Source: Deltaproteobacteria bacterium (GTDB lineage Bacteria; Desulfobacterota; Desulfobacteria; C00003060; C00003106). Taken from it: a DNA stretch of 29,117 bases. Location: NCBI GenBank assembly GCA_019314005.1, contig JAFDAE010000022.1, forward strand, positions 1-29,117, given 5' to 3'. Positions within the stretch are counted from its first letter, which is position 1, and each line of letters opens with the position of its first letter. The notes under the pieces were generated by a model. That model did not search any database and was not told the DNA's origin. It was given only the letters and a program-made list of their open reading frames with translations. This document shows positions 20,139 through 26,831 of this stretch, in pieces. The translations under genes and the position numbers were made by a program.

Positions 20139-21353
20139 CTACGAACTCGCTATTTTCAGCGTCTTGATTGCCTCGTACATCGTGATGCCGCCGCCGACTC
20201 TCTTTGTGGTGTAAAAGAGAATGTAAGGCTTGCTGGAGAAGGGATCTCTCAAGACTCTTATCCCGAAACGGTCGATAATGAGATACCCTCGCTTGAAATT
20301 CCCGAAATAAATCGGATAATTCCCGGCTCCAATATTCTCAACATTGTCATCTGTTACTACCGGGAACCCTAATAGGGTATTCGGCGATCCAGCCTCAAGA
20401 CCGGGTCTCCACAGATAGTTGCCCTCGCCGTCTTTCATCTTCCTGATAACACCGTTTGTCGTTCTGTTGAATAACCAAGATGCACCATTCAGATAAACGG
20501 GTTTCAGAGCTGTGGTAAGATCAATGAGTTTATCTGCACTATTCAGCAGGGAAGCATGACCTCCTGCGATGTAACCCATTTTACCCCAGGCATAAGAAGC
20601 GTTCGCAACTTTGGAATATGCATCAAGACCTTTAGGTTCGGATACACCATCACCATTGATAAAGGCATCGCCTTCCTCTTCTGCGAACTCAATCGCAACC
20701 TCATTACCCAGCCATGCAGCGATATCAATTCGACTATCGTCCAAAAGTTTCTGAGTTGCGGCTGGCATAGCGTAAATCTCTTTCGTGTTAATCGCGATTT
20801 CAACCAGCGAGGGAGTATCAGTTGCCGCTCTTGATCCTTTCTCCCCAACCCAACCGGAAGAAGCTCCGCCCTGGTTGACCAATTTCTTATAAGTATCAGT
20901 TCCAATACTCATAACCGTGGAAATTCTTCGCATTGCTGATACGCTTTCCGCTACACGGTCGATGGTCGCTTCCATCTCTTCCGGGACAGTAAATCCACCC
21001 GCCGTGTCATCCAGAGTGGACGCATTAGCCTGAACTGCTAATTGGGAAAGATCTCCTTCAACACCTTTACGGAACCAGCTCTCAAATCCAGCCTTATAAT
21101 CAGCTTTAGCTTTATCTAATTCCGAAGTTCCGCCGCCAAAAGCCCCCCGTCCCGCCACGGTTTCAAGTGATTCAAGCTGTGTTTTCATTTCGGCGATTTT
21201 TGAGATTTCCGCATTGATCTTCTCCACCTTTTCTGTCAGGAGAGGATCTGCGCTTCCTTTTGCCTCAATTTCCTTGAGACGTTTGTCGTTTGCGGCCTTA
21301 AATTCTTCAAAGGTCGTTCCCAGTGACTGTATGGTATCTTTTAGTTCCTGCAT
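20139..21353 (-). CDS. Major capsid protein, HK97 fold (404 aa)
   Basis: Residues 1-70 form a charged coiled coil (LKDTIQSLGTTFEEFKAAND, KVEKINAEISKIAEMKTQLE), which is the delta scaffold domain removed by the protease. The mature part starts near residue 75 and has the HK97 landmarks: FTVPEEMEATIDRVAES, WVGEKGSRAATDTPSL, the E-loop region, LLDDSRIDIAAWLGNEVAIEF, INGDGVSEPKG, and the end YPIYFGNFKRGYLIIDRFGI. Genes for protease and portal lie directly upstream as usual. Each head contains hundreds of copies. AGGAGGTAGAGAA precedes the ATG. Confidence 0.93.
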   Translation of the reverse strand: MQELKDTIQSLGTTFEEFKAANDKRLKEIEAKGSADPLLTEKVEKINAEISKIAEMKTQLESLETVAGRGAFGGGTSELDKAKADYKAGFESWFRKGVEGDLSQLAVQANASTLDDTAGGFTVPEEMEATIDRVAESVSAMRRISTVMSIGTDTYKKLVNQGGASSGWVGEKGSRAATDTPSLVEIAINTKEIYAMPAATQKLLDDSRIDIAAWLGNEVAIEFAEEEGDAFINGDGVSEPKGLDAYSKVANASYAWGKMGYIAGGHASLLNSADKLIDLTTALKPVYLNGASWLFNRTTNGVIRKMKDGEGNYLWRPGLEAGSPNTLLGFPVVTDDNVENIGAGNYPIYFGNFKRGYLIIDRFGIRVLRDPFSSKPYILFYTTKRVGGGITMYEAIKTLKIASS

Positions 21354-21364
21354 TTCTCTACCTC

Positions 21365-22480
21365 CTATGATGTCATTATGTTTTTTATTTTTTCAACTTC
21401 TGCTTGTATCACCTCAACGTCCCGTTGAGTGCCTTCTCTTCGTCGCGAGAGAAGTGCCTTCGCCTCTTTTTGAGAAAAACCCACGTCACGTAAGGCTTGC
21501 TCTTTTTTCCTTATTGTTGGTTCTCCAGCCGGCACATTTGCAAACATCGAAAGATCAAAGTTTGCTTTTGCCACGCCCGTATCGAGAACCGTATCGACAA
21601 ACCCTCGGTCTTTTGCTTCTTTTGCCGTAAGCCATGTTTCCTCTTTCATCATTTCTTTCAGTTCACGTTTCCCGATATTGGAATTGTCAGAATAAATATC
21701 AACCATATTCACACTGATTTTTGCTAAGATATCTGCTATATCCCGAAGCTCATATTGATTTCCGGCTGTCAGTACCCACGGATCATGGATCATATACATA
21801 GCATTTTTATGAGCCTGAACCTCGTCTCCAGCAAGCGCAATAATGGAAGCTATTGATGAAGCGATTCCTTCATTCTTTGTGGTAACTCGTGCCTTATGCT
21901 CTCGGAGGGCATTATATATAGCCAAGCCATCAAAAACATCTCCTCCAGGTGAATTAATGCGAATCGTAATATTCTTGCCTTTAATCTCTCCGAGGGCCCG
22001 AACTAAATCAAAAGCATCGTTGTACGGATAACCGATCACATCATAGATAATGATTTCCGTTTCCTCTTCTGATTTTGCCTCTATTTTATACCAATCATTT
22101 TTCTCTAAAGGCTTTCCCCAGAAAGAAGCGATAGCCTTTGCGTTTTTTTCTGTTCTATATGCTAATCCCATTGTATTCCCCTTAATTAAGGCAGATTTTT
22201 GTTCCTCGGCAGGTTCAAATTTTATATATTCAATATCATGATCCTTAAGCCATTTTTTTGCTTTCTTAACAGTGAAATAATCAACATGAAATCTATATGA
22301 TTGTGCAGTTGTGGTTGTTTCGCCCTTTAATTTTCCAATAATTACTCTAATTCCAGTATCAATCTTTTTAGATCGAAAAGAATTCTGCTCAAAATCTTCC
22401 GGTTCACGAATTCGGGCTGAGTGTTCTGTTGGATATGGAATAGTAATCGCCCCCTTGTCTTTTATTATATTATGTTGCAA
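21365..22480 (-). CDS. Prohead protease, ClpP-like, with an N-terminal extra domain (371 aa)
   Basis: The ClpP-type Ser protease domain covers about residues 140-300, with the oxyanion motif INSPGGDVFDGLAIYN, the nucleophile in GIASSIASI (Ser 209) and catalytic His 232 in YMIHDPW. It cleaves the capsid delta domain during head maturation. The first 100 residues are a separate module (PYPTEHSARIREPEDFEQ, VIIGKLKGETTTTAQSYRF, KKWLKDHD), not part of ClpP. The C-terminal 60 residues are helical. The start is unusual: only TTG at 22480 (overlapping the HNH stop) or non-standard ATA/ATT codons are available before the homology begins, probably because the HNH gene displaced the normal start. Confidence 0.85.
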   Translation of the reverse strand: MQHNIIKDKGAITIPYPTEHSARIREPEDFEQNSFRSKKIDTGIRVIIGKLKGETTTTAQSYRFHVDYFTVKKAKKWLKDHDIEYIKFEPAEEQKSALIKGNTMGLAYRTEKNAKAIASFWGKPLEKNDWYKIEAKSEEETEIIIYDVIGYPYNDAFDLVRALGEIKGKNITIRINSPGGDVFDGLAIYNALREHKARVTTKNEGIASSIASIIALAGDEVQAHKNAMYMIHDPWVLTAGNQYELRDIADILAKISVNMVDIYSDNSNIGKRELKEMMKEETWLTAKEAKDRGFVDTVLDTGVAKANFDLSMFANVPAGEPTIRKKEQALRDVGFSQKEAKALLSRRREGTQRDVEVIQAEVEKIKNIMTS

Positions 22481-23327
22481 TAGCTAAAGATGGTTGAAAT
22501 GATCTTTCTATCCTTGCGCCTTTGCTTCTATTCTCTGATTTCTCTAATGGTTGAAGATTTTTAAGACTCCAACATAATCTAAAATCAACATCATCAGGCT
22601 TTTCAAAATTAAATGCAGCTATTGGAATTTTGTGGTCTATTTCCCAAACTGTTCCATAATTCTCCCACGACATACCCGGCTTGAATAGTTTTTCAAGATG
22701 ACCTTTGAGTTGATCTACTGTAAAATCTACAAGCTCTTCCCAATGGCGTTTATTCTTTGTACCATTATCAAACAATGATGTTCTAATCCGTCGGGATATA
22801 CTACCACTAACTCTATATTTTATATTTTCTCCTCGTTTTTTATTCGCCCTTCTCATCGCAGCCCGGTCTTTTTCAGGATTAGCAGCTCGCCATCTTTTTA
22901 GTGCATCTCGTTTCTTTTCAGGATTAGCTTTGATCCATGCGTCACGAGTAATTTTGTCTCTTTTCTTGTGTTCTTGCCGATAAACCTTTGCCCGAGCCGC
23001 CTTTTGCTCTTTTGTTCTTTCGTTGTATTCTTTTATTTTATCTTTATTTTCTTCAGCATATTTTTTCGCATAGGCTAATCGTTCTTCTCTATGCTCTTGA
23101 TGATATTTCCTTGAGTAGGCTTTTATCTTTTCTGGATTTTTAGTTTTCCATTCTTTGCTTTTTAAACTATCCCCTTCCTTATTTTCAGCATGTCTTTTTC
23201 GAGTATAACTACGAGCACATTCTTTACACCATACTCCAATACCACTTTTATTTCGTGAGCATTTCATGAACTCTGAATAAGGTTTTACTATATTACACCT
23301 TGCACATTTTTTACTTAGATTTTTCAT
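22470..23327 (-). CDS. HNH endonuclease with Lys/Glu-rich repeats (285 aa), between portal and protease
   Basis: The N-terminus has a C-x2-C ... C-x2-C finger (CARCNIVKPYSEF, then CKECARSY). About residues 55-160 are a string of helical repeats with NPEK and YxxEHxE elements (KTKNPEKIKAYSRKYHQEH and similar), known in phage HNH proteins. The nuclease core is EIDHKIPIAAFNF followed by CWSLKNLQPLEKSENRSKG. The ATG lies inside the last codons of the portal gene (17-base overlap), and the stop overlaps the protease start. The gene is visibly more AT-rich than its neighbours, as expected for a mobile gene. Confidence 0.88.
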   Translation of the reverse strand: MKNLSKKCARCNIVKPYSEFMKCSRNKSGIGVWCKECARSYTRKRHAENKEGDSLKSKEWKTKNPEKIKAYSRKYHQEHREERLAYAKKYAEENKDKIKEYNERTKEQKAARAKVYRQEHKKRDKITRDAWIKANPEKKRDALKRWRAANPEKDRAAMRRANKKRGENIKYRVSGSISRRIRTSLFDNGTKNKRHWEELVDFTVDQLKGHLEKLFKPGMSWENYGTVWEIDHKIPIAAFNFEKPDDVDFRLCWSLKNLQPLEKSENRSKGARIERSFQPSLAIAT

Positions 23328-24534
23328 CTAACTTTTTGTCCTCTTTTACAGTCGAAGTGCGTGTCCTGTATTCGTCTCCGCCCTCATACGGGTTGAGATC
23401 AAGGTACATCCGGGCCTCGTTAGGGTTCATGATTTCTTTGTCGATCGCCACGGCAAACGAATCCATCTGCTCTTTAAAAGATCCCCTCTGTAATCCCTGT
23501 GCTGTGAATTTTGCATATTGCGTTTTCCGTTTTGCCATAGGAATGAGATCACGGGAAATAGCTTTTTCAATCGTCACTAACCAGGGCATTAAAGCATAAA
23601 TTACAAATCCAATTGAAAACTGTTCTGCACTGGCATAGGTCGGGGTTTTGTCTTCGGATGAAAGAATCGTCAGGGGCATCCCAAAGAAGATATCAACAAT
23701 TTCTGCTTTCTGATATTTCCGCAACTCAAGAAACTGTGAATCTTTTGGATTAATTGTTATTGGTTTCGCTTTCATGTTTTCCTGTAGGAGCATGAGGCGA
23801 TGACTTTTTCCAAGACCACTATATGCTTCTGTCAAAGAGCTTGCTAAATTTGATTTGGCCTCCGGGGAGATTTTCCCTGGATGTTCAACTATAATCCCCG
23901 GATGAGTTCCACTTCCAAAGTATCTTGCCCCAAATTCTTCAGAAGCTAATCCCAAAGCGATTGATTCCCGAATATACTGAATGGGATTGACTCCCATAAA
24001 TCCGTTAACAGTCATTCCTCTAATGTGCATAATTTGAGACTGCGGGATTTCGGTCTGTGTCCCATCTGGATATCGTACTTTATAAAGAAGCCGGAATTGT
24101 TTATCTTGCTTGACTTCCTGAACAATACCAGGAGCAAGAGGGATCAGTTCTTTCACCGGGCCGGTGAGAGACATGCCCCGGTTTTTCAATATGAAAAAAT
24201 TCCCTCGTAAGACAAGATGATTGATGCACATCCCCCAAAATTCAGGAGTTGTTTGCCATTCGTTAGGCTGGTCATGCAACATGAAATAGAGAGGATCATC
24301 AATGAGCTTTGTTCTATTTACTCCGTCCGTCTCCATAAGATGACAAGGTAAAGTTCCGATGACTCTTGAAAGAGCATTGACGCACGAATAGACAGTCGCT
24401 TGTCTCATCGCTGTTTCAGAGGATACCAACACCCCAGAAGAAGTAGAGCTACCGCCGAAGCCTGTTAGAATCATTCGCTCAAGTTCTTGGGGCGTTAATG
24501 CTTTCGGTCGCGCCATCCGTGAGACAATTCCCAT
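23311..24534 (-). CDS. Portal protein, HK97 family (407 aa)
   Basis: The product has the HK97 portal pattern: VSSETAMRQATVYSCVNALS, IGTLPCHLME, DPLYFMLHDQPNEWQT, then the EFWGMCINHLVLRGNFFI segment, SQIMHIRGMTVNGFMGVNPI and PKDSQFLELRKYQKAEIVDIF with GMPLTIL. Twelve copies form the ring through which DNA enters and leaves the head, and to which the terminase docks. The C-terminus is short and charged (KEDKKLDEKSK) and overlaps the HNH gene start, so its last residues may have been altered by that insertion. The start overlaps the stop of the 68-aa gene by one base. Confidence 0.92.
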   Translation of the reverse strand: MGIVSRMARPKALTPQELERMILTGFGGSSTSSGVLVSSETAMRQATVYSCVNALSRVIGTLPCHLMETDGVNRTKLIDDPLYFMLHDQPNEWQTTPEFWGMCINHLVLRGNFFILKNRGMSLTGPVKELIPLAPGIVQEVKQDKQFRLLYKVRYPDGTQTEIPQSQIMHIRGMTVNGFMGVNPIQYIRESIALGLASEEFGARYFGSGTHPGIIVEHPGKISPEAKSNLASSLTEAYSGLGKSHRLMLLQENMKAKPITINPKDSQFLELRKYQKAEIVDIFFGMPLTILSSEDKTPTYASAEQFSIGFVIYALMPWLVTIEKAISRDLIPMAKRKTQYAKFTAQGLQRGSFKEQMDSFAVAIDKEIMNPNEARMYLDLNPYEGGDEYRTRTSTVKEDKKLDEKSK

Positions 24535-24740
24535 TACTCATCCCTCATCAAATAACCAATCGCCATGAGCAGAACCCCGCACACTATCAGAGCAACACCT
24601 TCCCCCCACTTGAGATACAGACCATAGCCAAGCATACCAAGACCACCGAAGACGAAAAAGTCCCTTACGTCAAAAACCCCATAAGCCTTTGACGAAAGGG
24701 CTTTGATACCTTGTAGGAATCTCTCAATTGGTTTTATCAT
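24534..24740 (-). CDS. Small two-helix membrane protein before the portal gene (68 aa)
   Basis: The N-terminal part is basic and amphipathic (IERFLQGIKALSSKAYG), and two hydrophobic helices follow at about 29-43 (FFVFGGLGMLGYGLYL) and 48-65 (VALIVCGVLLMAIGYLM), ending in a short charged tail. Small two-helix proteins directly upstream of portals occur in other HK97-like phages, but without a known job. It is the first gene of the portal group. I found no convincing promoter in the AT-rich 24741-24868 gap in front of it. Confidence 0.6.
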   Translation of the reverse strand: MIKPIERFLQGIKALSSKAYGVFDVRDFFVFGGLGMLGYGLYLKWGEGVALIVCGVLLMAIGYLMRDE

Positions 24741-24868
24741 GGCGTGATTATCTTCCCTTTTTTTACGAAATAAAAATAATATTTGTAAAATCTGGAAAGT
24801 ATTTTTGACTAAATTTGTAACTACTTGATATCAGGCATATTTATTTTTTCCGAAAAGTGAAAAAAAGC

Positions 24869-24897
24869 TTGACATACCTAATCGCTTAGCGTATTAT
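24869..24897 (+). promoter_or_regulatory. Sigma70-type promoter of the plus-strand accessory unit
   Basis: TTGACA at 24869-24874 and TATTAT at 24892-24897 are separated by exactly 17 bases, a near-perfect sigma70-type promoter. It points to the 48-aa and 111-aa genes and against the late operon. Confidence 0.85.
24878..24891. promoter_or_regulatory. Operator-like palindromes in the promoter spacer
   Basis: CTAA-TCGC-TTAG (24878-24889) and CGCT-T-AGCG (24883-24891) are overlapping dyads that lie between the -35 and -10 boxes. A repressor bound here would block the promoter. The repressor is unknown; the ribbon-helix-helix and helix-turn-helix proteins encoded 0.6-2 kb away are candidates. Confidence 0.5.
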
Positions 24898-24925
24898 TGA
24901 GACAAACAAAGGGGAGGTAAGAAAA

Positions 24926-25072
24926 ATGAAAAGCATGGAAGTAAGGGGTACATACACAGACCCACAAGGACGGAAATATATCACGATTAATGGTTGCCGG
25001 ATATATGACCGTGAAGTACGTGAGGCCTTTAGGACAGAAATACAAACTGAAAAAGAGGAGGAAGGGAAATGA
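24926..25072 (+). CDS. Small accessory protein (48 aa), first gene of the plus-strand unit
   Basis: The frame starts at an ATG behind AGGGGAGGTAAGAAAA, 28 bases after the -10 box. The product has a small beta-like start (MKSMEVRGTYTDPQGRKYIT, INGCRIYDREVREAF) and an acidic tail (TEKEEEGK). Its stop overlaps the next start (ATGA), so the two proteins are translationally coupled. No family is recognised. A short polar protein with its own strong promoter in the late region is typical of phage accessory (moron) genes. Confidence 0.65.
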   Translation: MKSMEVRGTYTDPQGRKYITINGCRIYDREVREAFRTEIQTEKEEEGK

Positions 25073-25404
25073 AAATAATACCACAAGATCATCAATTAAC
25101 AGGATTTGCAGAAGCATGTTTCGACACAAATAGTGTGCCGGAACTTATCGAGGCATTGTTGGAGCAGTCCGCATACAAAGAAGATTGCAAACAATGGGGT
25201 ATTACGCCCATTCAATGGATGGAAGCCATTAAAAAAGCCCTTGAATGCCGCCTCTATCAGATGGAAGATACAACCGGTGAATTAAGTAAACTGGCAGCAA
25301 TCCTGGGCCGCAAAGGAGGCTCCGTGAAATCAGAAAGGAAGGCCGCCGCGTCCCGCGAGAACGGGAAGAAGGGTGGGAAGCCGAGGAAGGAGGTAACAAA
25401 ATGA
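25069..25404 (+). CDS. Accessory protein with basic GRKGG tail (111 aa)
   Basis: The first 75 residues form an acidic, helical domain (TGFAEACFDTNSVPELIEAL, IQWMEAIKKALECRLYQMED). The end is very basic and Gly-rich: LGRKGGSVKSERKAAASREN, then GKKGGKPRKE, a pattern that recurs at the C-termini of many small bacterial and phage proteins and probably contacts nucleic acid. The start ATG overlaps the previous stop, and AGGAGG lies just upstream. It is the main gene of a unit with its own promoter and terminator. Function unknown; regulation of host or of the phage, or exclusion, are possibilities. Confidence 0.65.
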   Translation: MKIIPQDHQLTGFAEACFDTNSVPELIEALLEQSAYKEDCKQWGITPIQWMEAIKKALECRLYQMEDTTGELSKLAAILGRKGGSVKSERKAAASRENGKKGGKPRKEVTK

Positions 25405-25436
25405 ACGAAGACCGATTCCAAAAATGCGATAAGTAA
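25401..25436 (+). CDS. Possible 11-codon frame at the end of the unit
   Basis: An ATG behind AAGGAGGTAACAAA overlaps the stop of the 111-aa gene (ATGA) and opens MNEDRFQKCDK. The ribosome site is strong, but the frame ends seven bases before the terminator stem. It may be a translated remnant of a longer gene. Confidence 0.3.
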   Translation: MNEDRFQKCDK

Positions 25437-25442
25437 CACCAC

Positions 25443-25467
25443 GGCGGGGTTTCGGCCCCGCCTTTTT
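25443..25467 (+). terminator. Intrinsic terminator of the plus-strand unit
   Basis: GGCGGGG (25443-25449), a six-base loop TTTCGG and CCCCGCC (25456-25462) form a perfect 7-bp GC stem followed by TTTTT. It ends the plus-strand unit and abuts the stop of the convergent HTH gene. No U-run follows in the minus direction, so it works mainly for the plus strand. Confidence 0.9.
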
Positions 25468-25646
25468 CATTCCACCACCGGCCTTGATTTTAGAGCCTCT
25501 TCCCGGGGTATCCTTATCGTCCCCCCTTTCTTTACGGCCTGTATAACTCCCTGATCAATCCAAGAATAAATGGTAGAGACAGCTACAGACCAGTAGTCGG
25601 CAACTTCATCAGGCCTTAACAACGGCTTGTTTGGTAGTTTGGTCAT
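25467..25646 (-). CDS. Small helix-turn-helix (excisionase/MerR-like HTH_17) protein (59 aa)
   Basis: The sequence LLRPDEVADYWSVAVSTIYS followed by WIDQGVIQAVKKGGTIRIPR is the classical pattern of excisionase-type winged HTH proteins: a helix (residues 11-18), turn, recognition helix (22-30), and a beta hairpin carrying the R-I-P-R-E-E end. Such proteins bind DNA at regulatory or recombination sites. The ATG overlaps the stop of the 95-aa gene (TAATG) and follows AGGGAGGCTTA. It is the last gene of the minus-strand accessory unit. It could regulate the facing unit or itself; no integrase is present to support a true excisionase role. Confidence 0.8.
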   Translation of the reverse strand: MTKLPNKPLLRPDEVADYWSVAVSTIYSWIDQGVIQAVKKGGTIRIPREEALKSRPVVE

Positions 25647-25933
25647 TAAGCCTCCCTACTAAGTGTGCCGATTTCCATGCCATCTTCAAGAACCATAACT
25701 TTTACATCGTATCCATAGTCCTTGATTGTTCCCCGAACGGCATTCTTGATATTTATGCGGCCCACGTCCGATAGCTTACCACCATACCGCAGGACAACAA
25801 TATCACCGTCCTTTACGTCAAGTTTCTGCATCGACTGAAGCCAGTTGACACTCTGCTCCATCTCTGACAACATCGGCTCTATTACTTCCTTCACCTGCTC
25901 ATTTGATACCCTTGGCCTTAGAAAGTTAAACAT
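25646..25933 (-). CDS. Accessory protein with the LQSMQKL...GMEIG domain (95 aa)
   Basis: The N-terminal third is helical (VSNEQVKEVIEPMLSEMEQS); from WLQSMQKLDVKDGDIVVLR to KVMVLEDGMEIGTL it is the same domain as in the 14707-15075 product (GDIVVLR/NDIIVLR, GMEIGTL/GMEIGVL). The pattern D-x-x-V-L-R ... V-x-V-L-x-x-G-M-E-I-G looks like a small alpha/beta fold and occurs in phage proteins without known role. The ATG follows GAGGAGGAAAT and lies inside the last codons of the 55-aa gene. Its divergence from the other copy is far greater than that of the neighbouring DNA repeat. Confidence 0.65.
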   Translation of the reverse strand: MFNFLRPRVSNEQVKEVIEPMLSEMEQSVNWLQSMQKLDVKDGDIVVLRYGGKLSDVGRINIKNAVRGTIKDYGYDVKVMVLEDGMEIGTLSREA

Positions 25934-26085
25934 ATTTCCTCCTCTTCAAACTCCATTATCTTAAAAGATTGCTTTTGCTCTTCCTTTAATGTCTCATAAT
26001 AAGCCTTGGCCACACCAAGCGGCCCCCATAGGATAATACCATTATCAGACATCAATTCCTCATTCCAAAGTCCGTAAAATCTCAT
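25918..26085 (-). CDS. Accessory protein of 55 aa, intact version of the duplicated N-terminal module
   Basis: The frame starts at the ATG at 26085 behind GAAAGGAGAGAGGA and reads MRFYGLWNEELMSDNG, ILWGPLGVAKAYYETLKEEQ and KQSFKIMEFEE before a short end EEICLTF. The part up to EFEE is shared with the accessory gene at 14707-15110, where it continues into a further domain. The C-terminus overlaps the start of the 95-aa gene by 16 bases. The protein is helical and polar; no family is recognised. The DNA identity with the other copy suggests recent exchange. Confidence 0.6.
   Translation of the reverse strand: MRFYGLWNEELMSDNGIILWGPLGVAKAYYETLKEEQKQSFKIMEFEEEEICLTF
25942..26085 (-). repeat. Direct repeat copy B (144 bp), first copy at 14965-15110
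   Basis: This copy keeps the reading frame of the 55-aa protein open, whereas copy A has two extra bases near 15079. Beyond both ends the sequences differ: EFEE is followed by other residues, and the ribosome sites differ upstream of the ATG. Confidence 0.9.
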
Positions 26086-26097
26086 TCCTCTCTCCTT

Positions 26098-26670
26098 TCA
26101 AAAAGCAACATTTTCGAGTATTTCTTCTTTCGACATACCCCTCAAGATAGTAGCGTTTCCTTTACGCTTTTTTATCTCTTCTGGGGTAAGGTTTTCATGG
26201 GGGCAATATCCATAAAGGCCAAACGATTGATTGCAGTTATGGCATAAAACCCTAAATCCTTCTGGAAAATTGTTTTTTATTAACCATCTATGAAAACTTT
26301 TTGTGCCCAGAGATGCTCTATGAACCCTTCCCCCACCATTAATATGATCTATAGCCAAAAATTCATAATGTGATTCTCCACAACAAGCGCATTTCCCCCC
26401 ATAATGTTCTATACATTTCATGCGCTTGTCTCTTCTGTCTTTTGCAACACGGGCATTATTTTTTTCTTTATTTTTTAAATGCCAATCATGAGAGTATTGA
26501 TCTCTGCGTTTTTTGTATTCGGGATCATGTTTATATTTTTTATGATATCTTTTTCTTACATCTTCGGTATGGCACATCTTGCATATTGTGTGATGCCCGT
26601 CCTTTTTCCTTTGATTTGAATAAAAATCATCAATAGGTTTTTCAATGCCGCATTTAGTGCATACCTTCAT
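26098..26670 (-). CDS. HNH endonuclease (190 aa) coupled to a ribbon-helix-helix gene
   Basis: The protein has an N-terminal C-x2-C ... C-x2-C finger (C4, C7, C30, C33), a basic helical linker and an HNH/McrA-type domain with paired Cys (KCACC at 93-97, CHNC at 143-146) around EFLAIDHINGGGRVH (D108, H109). Its last residues, RGMSKEEILENVAF, resemble the last residues of the large terminase of this phage (EGMTKAEILASIAF). The start ATG overlaps the stop of the RHH gene (ATGA) and follows GGGAGAGAA. It is AT-rich compared with the terminase gene. It is probably a free-standing homing endonuclease under control of the RHH protein. Confidence 0.88.
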   Translation of the reverse strand: MKVCTKCGIEKPIDDFYSNQRKKDGHHTICKMCHTEDVRKRYHKKYKHDPEYKKRRDQYSHDWHLKNKEKNNARVAKDRRDKRMKCIEHYGGKCACCGESHYEFLAIDHINGGGRVHRASLGTKSFHRWLIKNNFPEGFRVLCHNCNQSFGLYGYCPHENLTPEEIKKRKGNATILRGMSKEEILENVAF

Positions 26671-26807
26671 GTTTCTCTCCCTTTCAGCACGTTCTCAATT
26701 ATCACCCGCGCCATTTGCGCCACTGGTCGGCTTTCCTCTTCAGCCTTCTTCTTTAAAGCTTTGTGGGTATCCTCTTTTAATACGATCGTAATAGGATGCT
26801 TTTTCAT
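26667..26807 (-). CDS. Ribbon-helix-helix (Arc/CopG-like) regulator (46 aa)
   Basis: The frame begins at ATG 26807 with a short beta strand KHPITIVLKEDTHKALKKKA, then EESRPVAQMARVIIENVLK: strand, helix, turn, helix, the layout of a minimal RHH DNA-binding dimer (as in Arc or CopG). The ribosome site is weak (AGGGGAAAATC). It is the first gene of a five-gene minus-strand unit directly downstream of its own promoter, so it probably represses that promoter and thereby the HNH gene and followers. Related genes are often antitoxins, but no toxin is recognised next to it. Confidence 0.75.
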   Translation of the reverse strand: MKKHPITIVLKEDTHKALKKKAEEESRPVAQMARVIIENVLKGRET

Positions 26808-26831
26808 GATTTTCCCCTGTTTTTTTATTAT

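Noticed and set aside
22640..23250. Lys/Glu-rich repeats in the HNH gene as a possible DNA tandem repeat or CRISPR-like array
   Set aside because: The repetition is at protein level (NPEK-type helical units) with variable spacing and sequence; there are no regular identical DNA repeats with spacers.
24741..24868. Promoter for the portal group on the minus strand
   Set aside because: The gap is AT-rich and offers several weak -35/-10 combinations, none with good boxes and spacing; no call is justified.
25467..25646. HTH gene read as a true excisionase with a nearby attachment site
   Set aside because: No integrase gene and no tRNA or duplicated core-like sequence is visible nearby, so only a general DNA-binding role is claimed.
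26667..26807. RHH gene as antitoxin of a toxin-antitoxin pair
   Set aside because: The coupled neighbour is a clear HNH endonuclease and no toxin family is recognisable, so autoregulation of the unit is the simpler reading.
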